DNA of 32,127 nucleotides from an uncultured Albidovulum sp. (GTDB lineage Bacteria; Pseudomonadota; Alphaproteobacteria; Rhodobacterales; Rhodobacteraceae). A program made the translations under genes and the position numbers. The first letter of the stretch is position 1. Each line of letters opens with the position of its first letter. The stretch covers positions 1 through 32,127 of the forward strand of contig CAJYAD010000037.1 in the NCBI GenBank assembly GCA_913064775.1, read 5' to 3'. Below the pieces are notes generated by a model. The model saw nothing but the letters and a program-made list of their open reading frames with translations, did not search any database and had not been told where the DNA came from. Positions 8,701 to 16,561 of the stretch are shown piece after piece.

Positions 8701-8832
8701 CGGAAACTCGATATCGGGGAAGACACTGCGCGGCAGCGCGGCGAAGGCGAACCAGCCGGCGACCAGCAGCAGCAGCGCCAGCAGCGCCAGCGTCGCCCGG
8801 TTGACCCAGAGGAACCCGAGATAGCGCTTCAT
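5791..8832 (-). CDS. RND-family efflux pump, inner-membrane subunit
   Basis: This 1013-residue resistance-nodulation-division transporter uses proton motive force to expel substrates through a tripartite envelope pump. The RND plan is complete: TM1 at about 12-32, a large periplasmic loop, a TM2-TM6 block at about 333-480, a mid-protein basic linker, TM7 at about 520-540, a second periplasmic loop and a TM8-TM12 block at the end. In TM4 the sequence GALVDHAIVV keeps the first proton-relay Asp (D399), while the second Asp of AcrB-type pumps is His (H400). TM10 has VNNMVLIFSMA and no AcrB-type Lys. These features place it nearer heavy-metal/divergent RND pumps than AcrB; the substrate cannot be read. 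Its ATG overlaps the stop of the adaptor gene by 4 bp. No outer-membrane factor gene is nearby. Confidence 0.9.
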   Translation of the reverse strand: MKRYLGFLWVNRATLALLALLLLVAGWFAFAALPRSVFPDIEFPRVTVLVSDANLPVNYMLLQATEPLEQAAKGVAGVRLVKSQTGVGLSKLHVYFDRKVSPEIAYLTLQARLAQIALPPGAQLSVTLMTPNIQPFAQYALVSDTKDSSAMMPFFAFDVRPALLSVRGVYQVNGIGRGWPVVTLALSPRRLAEHHVTATQVITALRRAQGPFYAGVVEAFHQRFVLVAKPRPADAAALGKVMLPLGKNTMVPLDALGHVETGPPPLIVGAAVAGYRHALLIDVSAQAGANVVAVAGQVRAQLATLRAELPVGVHLVRIYDFSGLVRHSLNDVWAALLLGTAIAWLVVLLFLGRMDTALATLLVVPSAIAGTFLVLHVLGFGINIMTLGGLTAAIGALVDHAIVVMERGLRDLPKDADPETRRAAVLAASGEILPLMTFATLTSAVVFLPLIFLSGTLGLLFRQMALTIVIALLVSQLVALTLTPVLAAGLASRPQRRPRHWRWPRRFGAAYRCALHGGMRRPWLALPGAALLVAAGLGAGLTLPTAFLPHWDEGAIAVPFRTPVGTPTAETLATGRRLAAVAKQDKAVARVSVVVGRSLENSRSTSNKGDLVVILRRHHRPSTNAVIARLRKRFRAAQPNLIELKLHQIMTNRLENLSGSHAPLSLLLFGKDPAALQRYGERLRAQVQASGHFENTVFKSPSTGPDIVLHPRDRARLLGLDAQSLSAQVKVAEWGRHAGFLLHGEQILPIRVRVDQPHSTPQTLGQLPLRLPDGTYSPLNQLARIEMQGAVPYVTHDNLVPYAYLQMSPKPGEGLASAAAELHRLVARTHLPAGIVAVVGGYYRQQAQSFDQMGLILGGALLVLLILFGFQFSGQRPAVAALAALALAAPGAFLALRLSGTPLDSSAFLGLLLVFSITVNNMVLIFSMARRGAGELPGAAAVARSAQARLRPIMMTMLTDVFGFAPIAIGVGHGTDLLKPLAVAVMGGLSLAVLASLWFAPVFYAALARKRRR

Positions 8833-9824
8833 CCTCGCGCGGCGCTCGCGTCAACACGGGTGCCGTCGGCCACCGCGCCGGCGCCCTTCGCGATGATTGG
8901 CTCGCCCTCGTGCAGTGGGCCCGTCACCCAGACCCGGCCACGCGCCATGTGGACCAGCCGGACCGGCACCGCCCGGGCCCGCCCCGCCACCACGGTGAAG
9001 ACCTGCGATCGCGTGCCCGACATCACCAGCGCCGAGGCCGGCAGGCGCCAGGCCTGGCCGCTAGCGCCGGGCAGCGCGACATGCAGCCATTCCCCCGGTA
9101 GCAGCCCCGCGCGCGACGGCTGCAGCAGCACCGCGACAAGCCCGTCGTGGCGCGCATCCTCGCCGATCGCGCTGATCCGGGCCGGGCCCTTCCATCCGTC
9201 GCCATGGATCTGCGCCACCGCGCCTGTGTGCAGCTGCCGGGCTTCACCCGGAGAGACGTAGCCACGAATCCAGACCCGGCCGGTGCCGTCGACGCGTAAT
9301 ACGGCGGTGCCCGAACCGACCTCGGTGCCCGACGCCAGCAGGTAATGCACCGTCCCCGAGACCGGGGCGGTGAGCGTCGCCGCGGTGGCCGCCGCGCGCG
9401 CGGCGCTGAGCGCATCGGCGGCGGTGGCGACGCGGCTCGCCGCATCTTGAAGCTGTGCCACGGATACCGCATGAGAGCGTGACAGAACCTGGGCGCGGGC
9501 GAGCGTTTCGCGCGCGAGCGCCAGCCGGTGCGTGTCCGCATCCAGCCGCGCCGCCTGGCCAGGTGGCGTGATCCGAGCGAGCACTGTGCCGCGCTCGACC
9601 TGCGCCCCCTGCGCGGCGAAGGGCCCCGCCAGCCGGCCGGCGATCGGCGCGTGCAGCACCGCCCCTGCGAGGCTGCGCACCTCACCCAGCGTGATGACCT
9701 GCTGCTGCCATGGGGCGCTGTGCGTTAGGGTCGTGCCAACGTCGAAGCCGGCGGCGAAGGCCATCGACGGTCCAGACATAAGCAGAAATGAGAGGACCGA
9801 TGTCCAAAAGCGATTTGCACCCAT
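8829..9824 (-). CDS. RND pump periplasmic adaptor (membrane fusion protein)
   Basis: This 331-residue HlyD/AcrA-like adaptor bridges the RND pump and an outer-membrane channel. It has a signal peptide (about residues 1-25, ending MAFAAG) and an N-terminal barrel/lipoyl half (LHAPIAGRLAGPFAAQGAQV). An Ala/Arg-rich helical hairpin at about 95-150 is followed by the second lipoyl half (LTAPVSGTVHYLLASGTEVG), then beta-barrel and membrane-proximal domains to the C-terminus. It lacks the His/Met-rich extensions typical of copper or silver adaptors. A TTG start three codons upstream (9833) is possible; ATG 9824 is chosen because it opens the signal peptide, though neither has a strong Shine-Dalgarno. 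It is translationally coupled to the pump gene by an ATGA overlap. The 260 bp upstream separates it from the divergent exported-protein gene at 10086. Confidence 0.88.
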   Translation of the reverse strand: MGANRFWTSVLSFLLMSGPSMAFAAGFDVGTTLTHSAPWQQQVITLGEVRSLAGAVLHAPIAGRLAGPFAAQGAQVERGTVLARITPPGQAARLDADTHRLALARETLARAQVLSRSHAVSVAQLQDAASRVATAADALSAARAAATAATLTAPVSGTVHYLLASGTEVGSGTAVLRVDGTGRVWIRGYVSPGEARQLHTGAVAQIHGDGWKGPARISAIGEDARHDGLVAVLLQPSRAGLLPGEWLHVALPGASGQAWRLPASALVMSGTRSQVFTVVAGRARAVPVRLVHMARGRVWVTGPLHEGEPIIAKGAGAVADGTRVDASAARG

Positions 9825-10085
9825 CGAGCGCAATTAGGAAGCCGTGGGATCGCGGTCAAATCAAGCCAGGCAACGATCCAACACAACCTTGGCAACGACG
9901 GCGTAGATGCCGGCCAGTTGTGAGCGCATATCGTTCAGCGCGGGAACGCCTCGCGCTCGGATCGACGTTGCGTGAACATACTTACCGAAGCGTATGGCAG
10001 CGGACACCTCATCGCCAAGTTGAACGCCGATCTCTTGGGAACGGCCTTGCAGAAGGCTTTTGACTTAGCAGACCAGGAGCAGACC

Positions 10086-10400
10086 ATGAAACCCTCAGTC
10101 AGAAATATGCGTGTCAGGATTCCGGCGGTGGCGCTGGCCGCGCTTATCTCCTTTGGCGGGCTGTCCACCGTCGCCGCCCCGGCCCATGCGGACGGGATCT
10201 TTGCGCAAGTGTTGCCGCAGGTGCTGTTTGGAAATCGCGAGGGCGACACTTACCGGCGCGCGGAGCAGCGTGATGAACAGTGGCACAGGCGGCGAGAGCG
10301 GGAACAGTCCCGCGGATATTACCGCCGCAACGATGATCGGCGCTGGCAGAACAATGGTGATGAAGGCCACGACTACCGCCGCTACGAGCGCGGCGACTGA
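10086..10400 (+). CDS. Small exported Arg-rich protein
   Basis: This is a 104-residue hypothetical exported protein. Residues 1-35 form a signal peptide (MKPSVRNMRVRIPAVALAAL, cleavage likely after APAHA). The mature part is hydrophilic and rich in Arg, Asp, Glu, Tyr and Gln (RRREREQSRGYYRRNDDRR). There is no cysteine and no known domain. ATG 10086 is preferred over an upstream in-frame ATG at 9972 because AGGAG lies 7 nt before it and the signal peptide begins there. It is divergent from the RND adaptor. A GGAAC-N18-CGTT sequence sits about 120 bp upstream (9943-9969), but its spacing is longer than the EcfG consensus. Similar short basic exported proteins are common next to envelope-stress genes; its role is unknown. 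Confidence 0.7.
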   Translation: MKPSVRNMRVRIPAVALAALISFGGLSTVAAPAHADGIFAQVLPQVLFGNREGDTYRRAEQRDEQWHRRREREQSRGYYRRNDDRRWQNNGDEGHDYRRYERGD

Positions 10401-10573
10401 TCCGAGCGTCGGAATTGAAACGCCTTGGGTGAGATCGGGTCGTTCATGATGGCGCACGGCCCGCGGTCGCTGCCACCTGGCGCAGGGCAACGACGGCGCC
10501 GCGCCCGTGCCGCTGTGACGTGCCGCCGGTGTCGTGGACAGGCCGGGGCGACCGTGCCCGGGCGGCGCGCCCG

Positions 10574-10841
10574 TCAGCGAAGCGCAGACAGCACCCCCAG
10601 CAGCTCATCCCGCGCGAAGGCGACGCGCGGGTGGCGCTGCGCCCCCTTCGCCCAGACAAGATGGAAGTCGTTCGAGGGCCGCATCTTGCGGGCCGAGATC
10701 TCGACCAGATTGCCCGATGCGAGGGCCGTATCGCACAGGTAATCGGGCGGCACCGTCCAGCCTGCCCCGGCCTCGGCAAGCGACCTGAGCAGCCGCAAAT
10801 TCGGGGCCGTCGCCGCGGGTGGCGCTTCGGGCAACGGCCAA
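10574..10841 (-). pseudogene. LysR-type regulator, 3' remnant
   Basis: The C-terminal 85 or so residues of a LysR-family effector-binding domain remain: APNLRLLRSLAEAGAGWTV, then a PDYLC box, SNDFHLVWAKG and HPRVAFARDELL. The HTH and most of the sensor domain are missing. The frame starts abruptly where a different, plus-strand transposase scrap begins (10843). It is therefore the stump of a gene cut by insertion or deletion and should have no DNA-binding function. The 170 bp between it and the exported-protein gene at 10400 contain nothing recognisable. Confidence 0.7.
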
Positions 10842-10842
10842 T

Positions 10843-10956
10843 CAGCATGATCTTCTGGTGCTCCAGGTCGACGGGCTGCACCTCCATGACAGCCTGCTGA
10901 TGATCGGCGGGGCGAGGAAGCTGCAGGACCAGACCGTTAAGCGAAGCCTGGAGTGA
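10843..10956 (+). pseudogene. IS256-like transposase scrap
   Basis: A 37-codon open stretch reads HDLLVLQVDGLHLHDSLLMI and stops at TGA 10954-10956. It resembles the D-x-D/catalytic-Asp block of IS256-family (mutator) transposases, where LLVIQIDGIH is typical. Nothing else of such an element is present. It abuts the truncated lysR on one side and the IS91-type remnant on the other. The assignment rests on a short match. Confidence 0.35.
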
Positions 10957-11745
10957 CGGGCGGGGGCGTTGTCCCGCCCGAGGCTGGAGATCGCTGACAT
11001 CTTCCGGGCCCATGGGCCCGCATGGCGGCGGGCCAATGCCGGGCATGTCAGCCTCGGCTAGCTCAAGGTGATGTCGGCGATCGAGACCTGTCGGACCGAG
11101 GCGCTCGGCGGGCACGTAGCGGCCTGCACCCCGCTGCTGCCACCAGCACATCGCCTACAATTCCTGCAAGAACCGGCACTGCCCCAAATGCCAGGGTGAG
11201 CCAATGGAACGCCAATGGTCCGAGAGACATTGGCGAACGCGGCGCGGGACTGGATGGCCGCCCGCGCTGCAGACCTCTTGCCGGTGGAATACTTTCACCT
11301 GGTCTTCACCCTGCCGGCAGAGATCGCCCGGATCGCCTACTGGAACAAGAGAGCGGTCTACAACCTGCTGTTCCGCGCCTCGGCTGAGACGGTGCTGACC
11401 ATCGCCGCCGATCCGATGCGCCTCGGCGCAAAGGTCGGCCTGACGGCGGTCCTGCATACCTGGGGCTCGGCGTCGTGCTGAAAGCACGCCTTGGGCGTGA
11501 CAACCCACCATCCCCATGTCCACACGATTGTCCCCAGCGGCGGGCTATCACTCGATGGCGCCCGCTGGATCGCCTGCCGCCCCGGCTTCTTCCTGCATGT
11601 CCGGGTTCTCTCCCGCCTGTTCCGGCGCCTCTTTCTGGAGGGGCTGGCCGCGCTCCATCGTGCCGGCAAGCTCACCTTCTTCGGTGATCTCGCCGGGCTC
11701 GCCGAGGGACGGCATATCATGGCGGTGTTCACGCGCCGTCAATTC
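10957..11745 (+). pseudogene. IS91-family (HUH) transposase, multiply broken
   Basis: Scattered over three frames are the landmarks of an IS91-type rolling-circle transposase. In order these are LEIADIFRAHGPAWRRA, MSAIETCRTEALGGHVA, a Cys/His zinc-binding block (NSCKNRHCPKCQ), YFHLVFTLP, ASAETVLTIAADP, HTWGSA, the HUH motif in HHPHVHTIVPSGG, and VRVLSRLFRRLFLEG. Lesions include an in-frame TAG near 11058, at least two frameshifts before 11230, and a disruption with a TGA near 11480 that splits HTWGSA from the HUH block. Similarity fades after about 11720, before the catalytic tyrosine region, so the 3' end is lost as well. It cannot be functional. It lies immediately 3' of the ABC permease gene, which appears intact. 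Confidence 0.8.
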
Positions 11746-11868
11746 TCAGCCGAGAAAGGGATAGCGCCGATCTCGACGAGCGCAGTCAGATCCTCTTACT
11801 CAATGCCTGCAAACGTGTTCCCGATGGATGCGATCATCGCCCTCCATGCGATGATCGCCAGTTTCAAC

Positions 11869-14517
11869 CTAAAGCTCCCGAAGAAGTTCAACAGTGTTTC
11901 TCGCCGATCTCCTTCTGGCAAAACGAACCGCGCCAGCCACCGAGACGATGATCATGAAGATTACCACCCCGAGGTAGGCGAATGGTACGGCCAGCGTCTC
12001 TGGCGGCGGGTCGAAGACGCCGGTCAGCAGCTTGACCAGCATCCAGGCCGCGAGTGTCCCGTAGCCAGCACCGAAGATGATCCCACCTGCAGCCACCAGG
12101 AGGCCCTCGGACCGCAGGAAAGCCGCAAGCTGGCCCGGTTTGGCCCCGACCGCCGTCAGGATTGCGAAGGCGCGTTTGCGGTCTTCGAACCCCAGCGCCA
12201 GCATCAGGCCCGCCGAAGCCGCGGCAATGAGGATGGCAAAGGTCAGCTCGATCCGGGTCAGGCCCGAGAGATCGACCGACGTCAGGCTCGAACCGATGAT
12301 ATGGGTCACGCTGCCGATGTCCTTGACCTGCATCCCCGGTGCGCCATTCAGAGAGGCCCGCACCGCCTGCGCCACCTTTGCCGGCTGGCCGGAGGTCTTC
12401 ATCATCACGTATTCGGCAGGCGCGATCCCCGTGGCCTTTGCGATATAGGAGGCGTTTGCGACCAGGAAGCTGTCCTTGGGTGCGGTCGGAAACTCGCGCG
12501 CGACACCGATGAAGTGGAAGGGGACGACGTGATATTGGTGGTCCGATCCACTCATCAGGCGCAGGTTGATCCGGTCGCCACGATGAAGCTGAAAGTCCTT
12601 CACCGTCTCTTCCGAGACCAGCACACCATCAGGCGTGGCCTTGAGCTTGGCCAGGATCGACTGTGCGCTGGCGCCCGGGAAAAAGGCGTTCGAGAGCCGG
12701 GTCGCTTTTGTGATCTGACCGGGTTGGATTCCGTAGATGTCTTGCAGGTCGGCGCCGACATAGGCGAAGCGATGCATCATGGGCACTGCAGCGGTAACGC
12801 CCGGAACCTTAGCCAAAGCGGCAAGATGCGGCCCCGCTGGGTTGGCGGTGGTCCCGAAGACGGTCACGTCCGCGCCATTGGTAAGCTCGGCGTCCACCCT
12901 GGACTGGCCATTATATGTTGTGTTGAAGATTGAGGTAGAGACCGCGAAGGCCAGCGCCAGCGCCGCCATCGCGACGCCGCCGGTCAGGCGCCGCGACTGC
13001 CGCGACAGGGTCGTGGCAACCAGTGGGGAGAGGTGGCCAGCTGCGGGACGGAGCAAGCGCGAGACGATCCGTGGCGCGCCTCCGATCAAAAGGTCGGAAA
13101 GCCTCAGCAGCAGGAGCGCCGAGCCAATCCAGAAGAGGGCGGGCGCCAGGAAGGCCTTGTAGTCCACCGCTGTTGCGGGAACGCCCTCGGGGGCGAGCAC
13201 GATTTGATAGCCGGTGCTAGCGCTCTGCCAGAAGGTAAAACCGGCACCAACGAGAAGGATCAGGTCCAGCCCCAGTCGGCGCCAGAGCGGCGCCTGATCG
13301 CGCCTGACCGCGCGGCGGGCCGACGAGACCGTCCTCCCCCTCAGGTCCCGCCAGGCGGGCCAGAGAACCGCGCCGAGGGCAAGCGCGACACCGGCCAGCG
13401 CGGCGAACAGTCCCGCGCCCATCCAGCCTGCGAGAGTCAGTCCGAGAAGCCGGGCCGAGAGCGCTGCAAGCACGAGTCCAAGGATCGTGCCACCCGCTCC
13501 GACGGCCAAGGCCTCGGCGCCTGCGAGCGACAGGATCTGCCCGCGCGTGGCGCCTCGGGTGCGAAGCAAGCTCTGATCGGTTCGCCGCCGATCGCCCCCG
13601 CTTGCCGTGACGGCAAAGGTCAGGAGCGCAGCAAGCGCAACCCCGGGCAGGCCAAGGAACAAGAAGAGCACGGTGGCATAAAGGCCGTCTCCACGCACGG
13701 CCAGAAGGCGCGCGCCGAGGTTGTTGGCAACGAGCGCCTGCCCCGCGACCCGCGCCTCGAGATTGTGCGCGGCTCCGGTCACGGCGGTATAGGCGGCAGT
13801 CGGCTGCGTTGGCAGCGCATTGTGATCCAAACGGACGTGAAACTGCATTCGGGTGCTGCCGGGCCGCATCGCGCCCTGCGGATCGAAGACCTGGTGCCAC
13901 TGACCCTGAGGCAGGATCACAACGTTGTCGGGGGGCGCCTGCGGGGCAGCCTGTTGCGGCAGCCCTACGCCCTGGAAGAACGCGTCGGCGTCGGGCAGAT
14001 CGACGACGCCCGCGATCGTCACCTGCACGGGCGCCAGGCCCGGGCGGTTGATCGTGACGGTATCGCCGGGCCGGGCGTGCAGGTTCGCCGCCGTCTGTTG
14101 CGCCAGCAGCGGGCCGTCAAGCGTACCTGACAGCAGACGGAGTTCGCGCGGGAAGGTCTTCAGGTAGTCCTTGCCAAAGGCGATGACCTTTCCGGGGCCA
14201 GTGGTCTGGACCGTGCCGCCAGTGCTGGCCTGAAGACCGGTCGTGGCAGCGTAGAACGCCTCTCGTACCGCCGCGACCTTGGCGGATTTCGCGATGTCGG
14301 ACTGGATCTTCGCGGGATTGGCGCCGGGCACCGCCTCGATCTGCCAGTCGATCGGCACCGAGGCGACGGCACGCGTCGTCATCGTTCGGGTGCTGGCGGT
14401 CAGGAAGCCCGCGAGCGCCGCGACCAGCGCCACGGTCAGTGCAACCCCGAGAATGGTGCCCGAAAGCCGCCAGACCCGGTGGCGCATGAGTTTCGAAATC
14501 CAGAGCGTGATCATCAT
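11869..14517 (-). CDS. ABC transporter permease, double FtsX type
   Basis: This is an 882-residue permease of the FtsX/LolE/MacB class, which works mechanically on extracytoplasmic substrates rather than forming a classical import channel. About ten membrane segments are seen. TM1 is at about 15-38. A periplasmic domain runs to about 275, followed by a first FtsX block at about 280-390. Segments near 410-430, 455-475 and 510-530 come next, then a second periplasmic domain to about 750 and a final FtsX block at about 755-870. One chain thus holds two permease halves. Its start overlaps the stop of the upstream ATPase gene (14514) by 4 bp, so the two are translationally coupled. Lipid or lipoprotein handling, peptide export or envelope stress are possible; the cargo is unknown. 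Confidence 0.85.
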   Translation of the reverse strand: MMITLWISKLMRHRVWRLSGTILGVALTVALVAALAGFLTASTRTMTTRAVASVPIDWQIEAVPGANPAKIQSDIAKSAKVAAVREAFYAATTGLQASTGGTVQTTGPGKVIAFGKDYLKTFPRELRLLSGTLDGPLLAQQTAANLHARPGDTVTINRPGLAPVQVTIAGVVDLPDADAFFQGVGLPQQAAPQAPPDNVVILPQGQWHQVFDPQGAMRPGSTRMQFHVRLDHNALPTQPTAAYTAVTGAAHNLEARVAGQALVANNLGARLLAVRGDGLYATVLFLFLGLPGVALAALLTFAVTASGGDRRRTDQSLLRTRGATRGQILSLAGAEALAVGAGGTILGLVLAALSARLLGLTLAGWMGAGLFAALAGVALALGAVLWPAWRDLRGRTVSSARRAVRRDQAPLWRRLGLDLILLVGAGFTFWQSASTGYQIVLAPEGVPATAVDYKAFLAPALFWIGSALLLLRLSDLLIGGAPRIVSRLLRPAAGHLSPLVATTLSRQSRRLTGGVAMAALALAFAVSTSIFNTTYNGQSRVDAELTNGADVTVFGTTANPAGPHLAALAKVPGVTAAVPMMHRFAYVGADLQDIYGIQPGQITKATRLSNAFFPGASAQSILAKLKATPDGVLVSEETVKDFQLHRGDRINLRLMSGSDHQYHVVPFHFIGVAREFPTAPKDSFLVANASYIAKATGIAPAEYVMMKTSGQPAKVAQAVRASLNGAPGMQVKDIGSVTHIIGSSLTSVDLSGLTRIELTFAILIAAASAGLMLALGFEDRKRAFAILTAVGAKPGQLAAFLRSEGLLVAAGGIIFGAGYGTLAAWMLVKLLTGVFDPPPETLAVPFAYLGVVIFMIIVSVAGAVRFARRRSARNTVELLREL

Positions 14518-15194
14518 GCCTCTTCCATCTCTTGGGCGGACTTATCGAGCCTGCCGTGATCCATCGACCAGAGCCGGGCCATGCGGGCCGCGACCTGCGC
14601 GTCGTGGGTGGCGATCACCAGCGCGATCCTGGCGTCCTCGGCGAAGTCGAGCACGCCCTCGAGGAAATGCTCGGCGGTGCAGCTGTCGAGTTGTCCGGTC
14701 GGCTCGTCGGCGAGGATCAGCCGCGGCGCAGTGGTCAGGGCGCGCAGCATTGCGACCCGCTGGGCCTGCCCGCCCGAAAGCTCCTCGGGCAGCTTGTCTG
14801 CGAGGTCCTCGAGATTGAACTTCGCGAGCAAATCGCGCGCCCGGTACTGCGCATCAAGGGCGCCCCCCGCGAGCAACAGCGGCAGGGTGATGTTGCCCAG
14901 CACATCGAGCGCGGGAAAGAGGCTTGGGCTCTGGAAGACGAATTGAACCTGCTCGGGCATCAGCGTCTCGCGCGCTCCCAGCGCGGGCCATTCGATGTGA
15001 CCGCTCGTCGGAGTGACAAGCCCACCGAGGATGTGCATCAGCGTGGACTTCCCGCTGCCCGAGGGACCGATGATCGCAATCCGGTCGCGCGCCGCGATGT
15101 CGCAGTCGATGCCTTCGAGGACGTCGACGGTGGAGGCTCCGGGGGCCGAATAGCGCATCCCGATCCCCTCCGCACGAACAAGAATGTCAGTCAT
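14514..15194 (-). CDS. ABC transporter ATPase (LolD/MacB-like), second of two
   Basis: This is a 226-residue nucleotide-binding subunit. Its motifs are Walker A GPSGSGKST (about 43-51), a Q-loop in FVFQSPSLFP, signature LSGGQAQRVA, Walker B LILADEPTGQLD and an H-loop in IATHD. Together these are a complete, apparently active set. The length and the MacB/LolD-style Walker B extension fit partners of FtsX-type permeases. It overlaps the upstream ATPase gene by 8 bp and the downstream permease gene by 4 bp, so the three are one operon. The tail after about residue 205 is short and acidic. Confidence 0.9.
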   Translation of the reverse strand: MTDILVRAEGIGMRYSAPGASTVDVLEGIDCDIAARDRIAIIGPSGSGKSTLMHILGGLVTPTSGHIEWPALGARETLMPEQVQFVFQSPSLFPALDVLGNITLPLLLAGGALDAQYRARDLLAKFNLEDLADKLPEELSGGQAQRVAMLRALTTAPRLILADEPTGQLDSCTAEHFLEGVLDFAEDARIALVIATHDAQVAARMARLWSMDHGRLDKSAQEMEEA

Positions 15195-15849
15195 ATTCCA
15201 CCCTCCCGTCCTTCAGCCGGACAATCCGGTCGGCGTGGTGCGCCAGCGCTTCACTGTGGGTCGCAATCAGCGTCGCCTTGTCCGAAGATCGTCGCGCATC
15301 GAACAGCGCCAGAAGATCTTCCTCGGTCGCCTTGTCAACTTCGGCAGTGGGCTCATCGGCGACGAGGATCGGGGGATCAAGAGCAAGCGCCACGGCTAGT
15401 CCCGCGCGCGCCGTTTCGCCACCAGACAAATGCGCTGGCAGGGCGTCGCGCCGGTGGCTCAGCCCGACCGCGACGATGAGGTCGTCCACCCGTGTCTCAT
15501 CGGGACGGCCCGCCAAGCGCATCTGGAAGCGGATGTTCTCTGCGACCGTAAAATGGGGAAACAGGTTACCCGATTGCATAAGGATGCCAAAGGCCCGGGC
15601 GCGCAGCCGGGCGCGCGTGGCCTCGGGGCGGCGGGTCATCCGTGAGCCGTCCGCGGTGACGTATCCCGCGTCGGGCTCATCGAGGCCGGTGAGGCAGTTC
15701 AGGAGCGTAGACTTGCCGCTGCCCGAGGGGCCGGTGACGGCGACGATCTCGCCGGGTGCAAGCGCAAGGCTGATGCCCCTCAGCGCCGCTACCTCGTCGT
15801 CGCCGGTGTGGTAAAAGCGGTAGAGCTCGTGCGCAGAGAGGCGATCCAT
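15187..15849 (-). CDS. ABC transporter ATPase (LolD/MacB-like), first of two
   Basis: This is a 220-residue nucleotide-binding subunit. It has Walker A GPSGSGKST, a Q-loop in FGILMQSGNLFP, a Walker B in ILVADEPTAEVD and an H-loop in IATHSEAL. The signature reads LSGGETARAGLA, where the usual Gln after GG is Glu and the following RV is replaced. It is related to, but clearly diverged from, the second ATPase, so the pair may form an asymmetric heterodimer on the single double-FtsX permease (inference). Its ATG lies one base after the stop of the exported-protein gene at 15851, and its 3' end overlaps the next ATPase gene by 8 bp. Confidence 0.9.
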   Translation of the reverse strand: MDRLSAHELYRFYHTGDDEVAALRGISLALAPGEIVAVTGPSGSGKSTLLNCLTGLDEPDAGYVTADGSRMTRRPEATRARLRARAFGILMQSGNLFPHFTVAENIRFQMRLAGRPDETRVDDLIVAVGLSHRRDALPAHLSGGETARAGLAVALALDPPILVADEPTAEVDKATEEDLLALFDARRSSDKATLIATHSEALAHHADRIVRLKDGRVEYD

Positions 15850-15850
15850 C

Positions 15851-16444
15851 TTACTGCCAACCGAAGGAGCGTGACATCAGCCGCCACTGATCGACATTGT
15901 CGGCACCATAGGGGGCCGAGAGGTTCAGCGCCGCCAGCTTACCGCCCCGTTCGAAGAGGTAGAGGTTGTGCTCCAGCCTAACCTTTTTGCCGGTCACCGG
16001 GCTCGGCTCCGAATTGTCGGCATAGGCGATGCGGAAGGTCCGACCGCCCGGCAGTTTCTCGAGGGTCACGGTGTCCAGCTTGACCGCTCGCCCGCTTTTT
16101 TCAAGTTCAGGAAGGTAGCTGTCCTTCACCCAGGCCATGTCAACTTTGGCCGGGGCCCGCGAGAGCGTGACCTGAACGGCGTCGAGCTTGTCGACGAAGC
16201 GCACGTCGGCACCGCTCTTGCTGCGCGCCCAGCCCTCCGGCACCTTTAGCTCGTAGCCTGCGGTGGAACGGTAGGTGACGAAGACCTGCGTGTCCGGAAT
16301 GTCGCCCGGCGGGTTCTTCTCCGGCGCGACGGCCTTCTCGGCCTGTGCAGGCAGGGCGGTCATTGGGGCGAGAGGACCGACCGCTGCGGTGGCGGCGATC
16401 AGAAGTGCGAATGCGGATTTCGAGATCAGGCGTTTGGCTGACAT
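15851..16444 (-). CDS. Exported protein of the ABC operon
   Basis: This 197-residue protein has a signal peptide (MSAKRLISKSAFALLIAATA, cleavage likely after LPAQA at about 35). The mature domain of about 160 residues has alternating beta pattern. The stretch YELKVPEGWARSKSGADVRF with later SRAP and LEHNLYLFERGGKLAALNLS resembles the PsbP/LpqN-type fold in outline, but I would not assign the family firmly. ATG 16444 is chosen over 16510 because GGAGA lies 6 nt upstream and the signal peptide starts there. It is first in the operon, one base before the ATPase gene, so it is probably the substrate-binding or accessory factor of the transporter. There is no lipobox. Confidence 0.7.
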   Translation of the reverse strand: MSAKRLISKSAFALLIAATAAVGPLAPMTALPAQAEKAVAPEKNPPGDIPDTQVFVTYRSTAGYELKVPEGWARSKSGADVRFVDKLDAVQVTLSRAPAKVDMAWVKDSYLPELEKSGRAVKLDTVTLEKLPGGRTFRIAYADNSEPSPVTGKKVRLEHNLYLFERGGKLAALNLSAPYGADNVDQWRLMSRSFGWQ

Positions 16445-16561
16445 GGCTTTCTCCATTCGGGTTGGAACGGATCTGACCCGCTCAACTCGTACATGGGGAG
16501 CAGAGGTCACCGCGCCTTGGCCGGTGGTTTACGGTTCGGTAAGTGCTGACGACTCAACCGA

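Noticed and set aside
6703-9261. 852-residue open frame on the plus strand
   Set aside because: It is antisense to the RND pump and adaptor, Gln/Arg/His-rich with no domain, and a by-product of the high GC codon pattern of the real genes.
9943-9969. GGAAC-N18-CGTT upstream of the exported protein at 10086
   Set aside because: The spacing is 1-2 bp longer than the EcfG consensus and it lies about 120 bp from the start; kept only as a note.
10444-11151. 235-residue minus-strand frame
   Set aside because: It is an out-of-frame reading of the lysR stump and IS remnants.
11491-12933. 480-residue plus-strand open frame
   Set aside because: Its first part is the HUH part of the broken IS91 transposase; the rest is antisense to the ABC permease.
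13033-14130. 365-residue plus-strand frame, and similar long frames at 14532-15479 and 17548-19362
   Set aside because: All lie antisense to well-supported genes, have biased composition and no recognisable domains.
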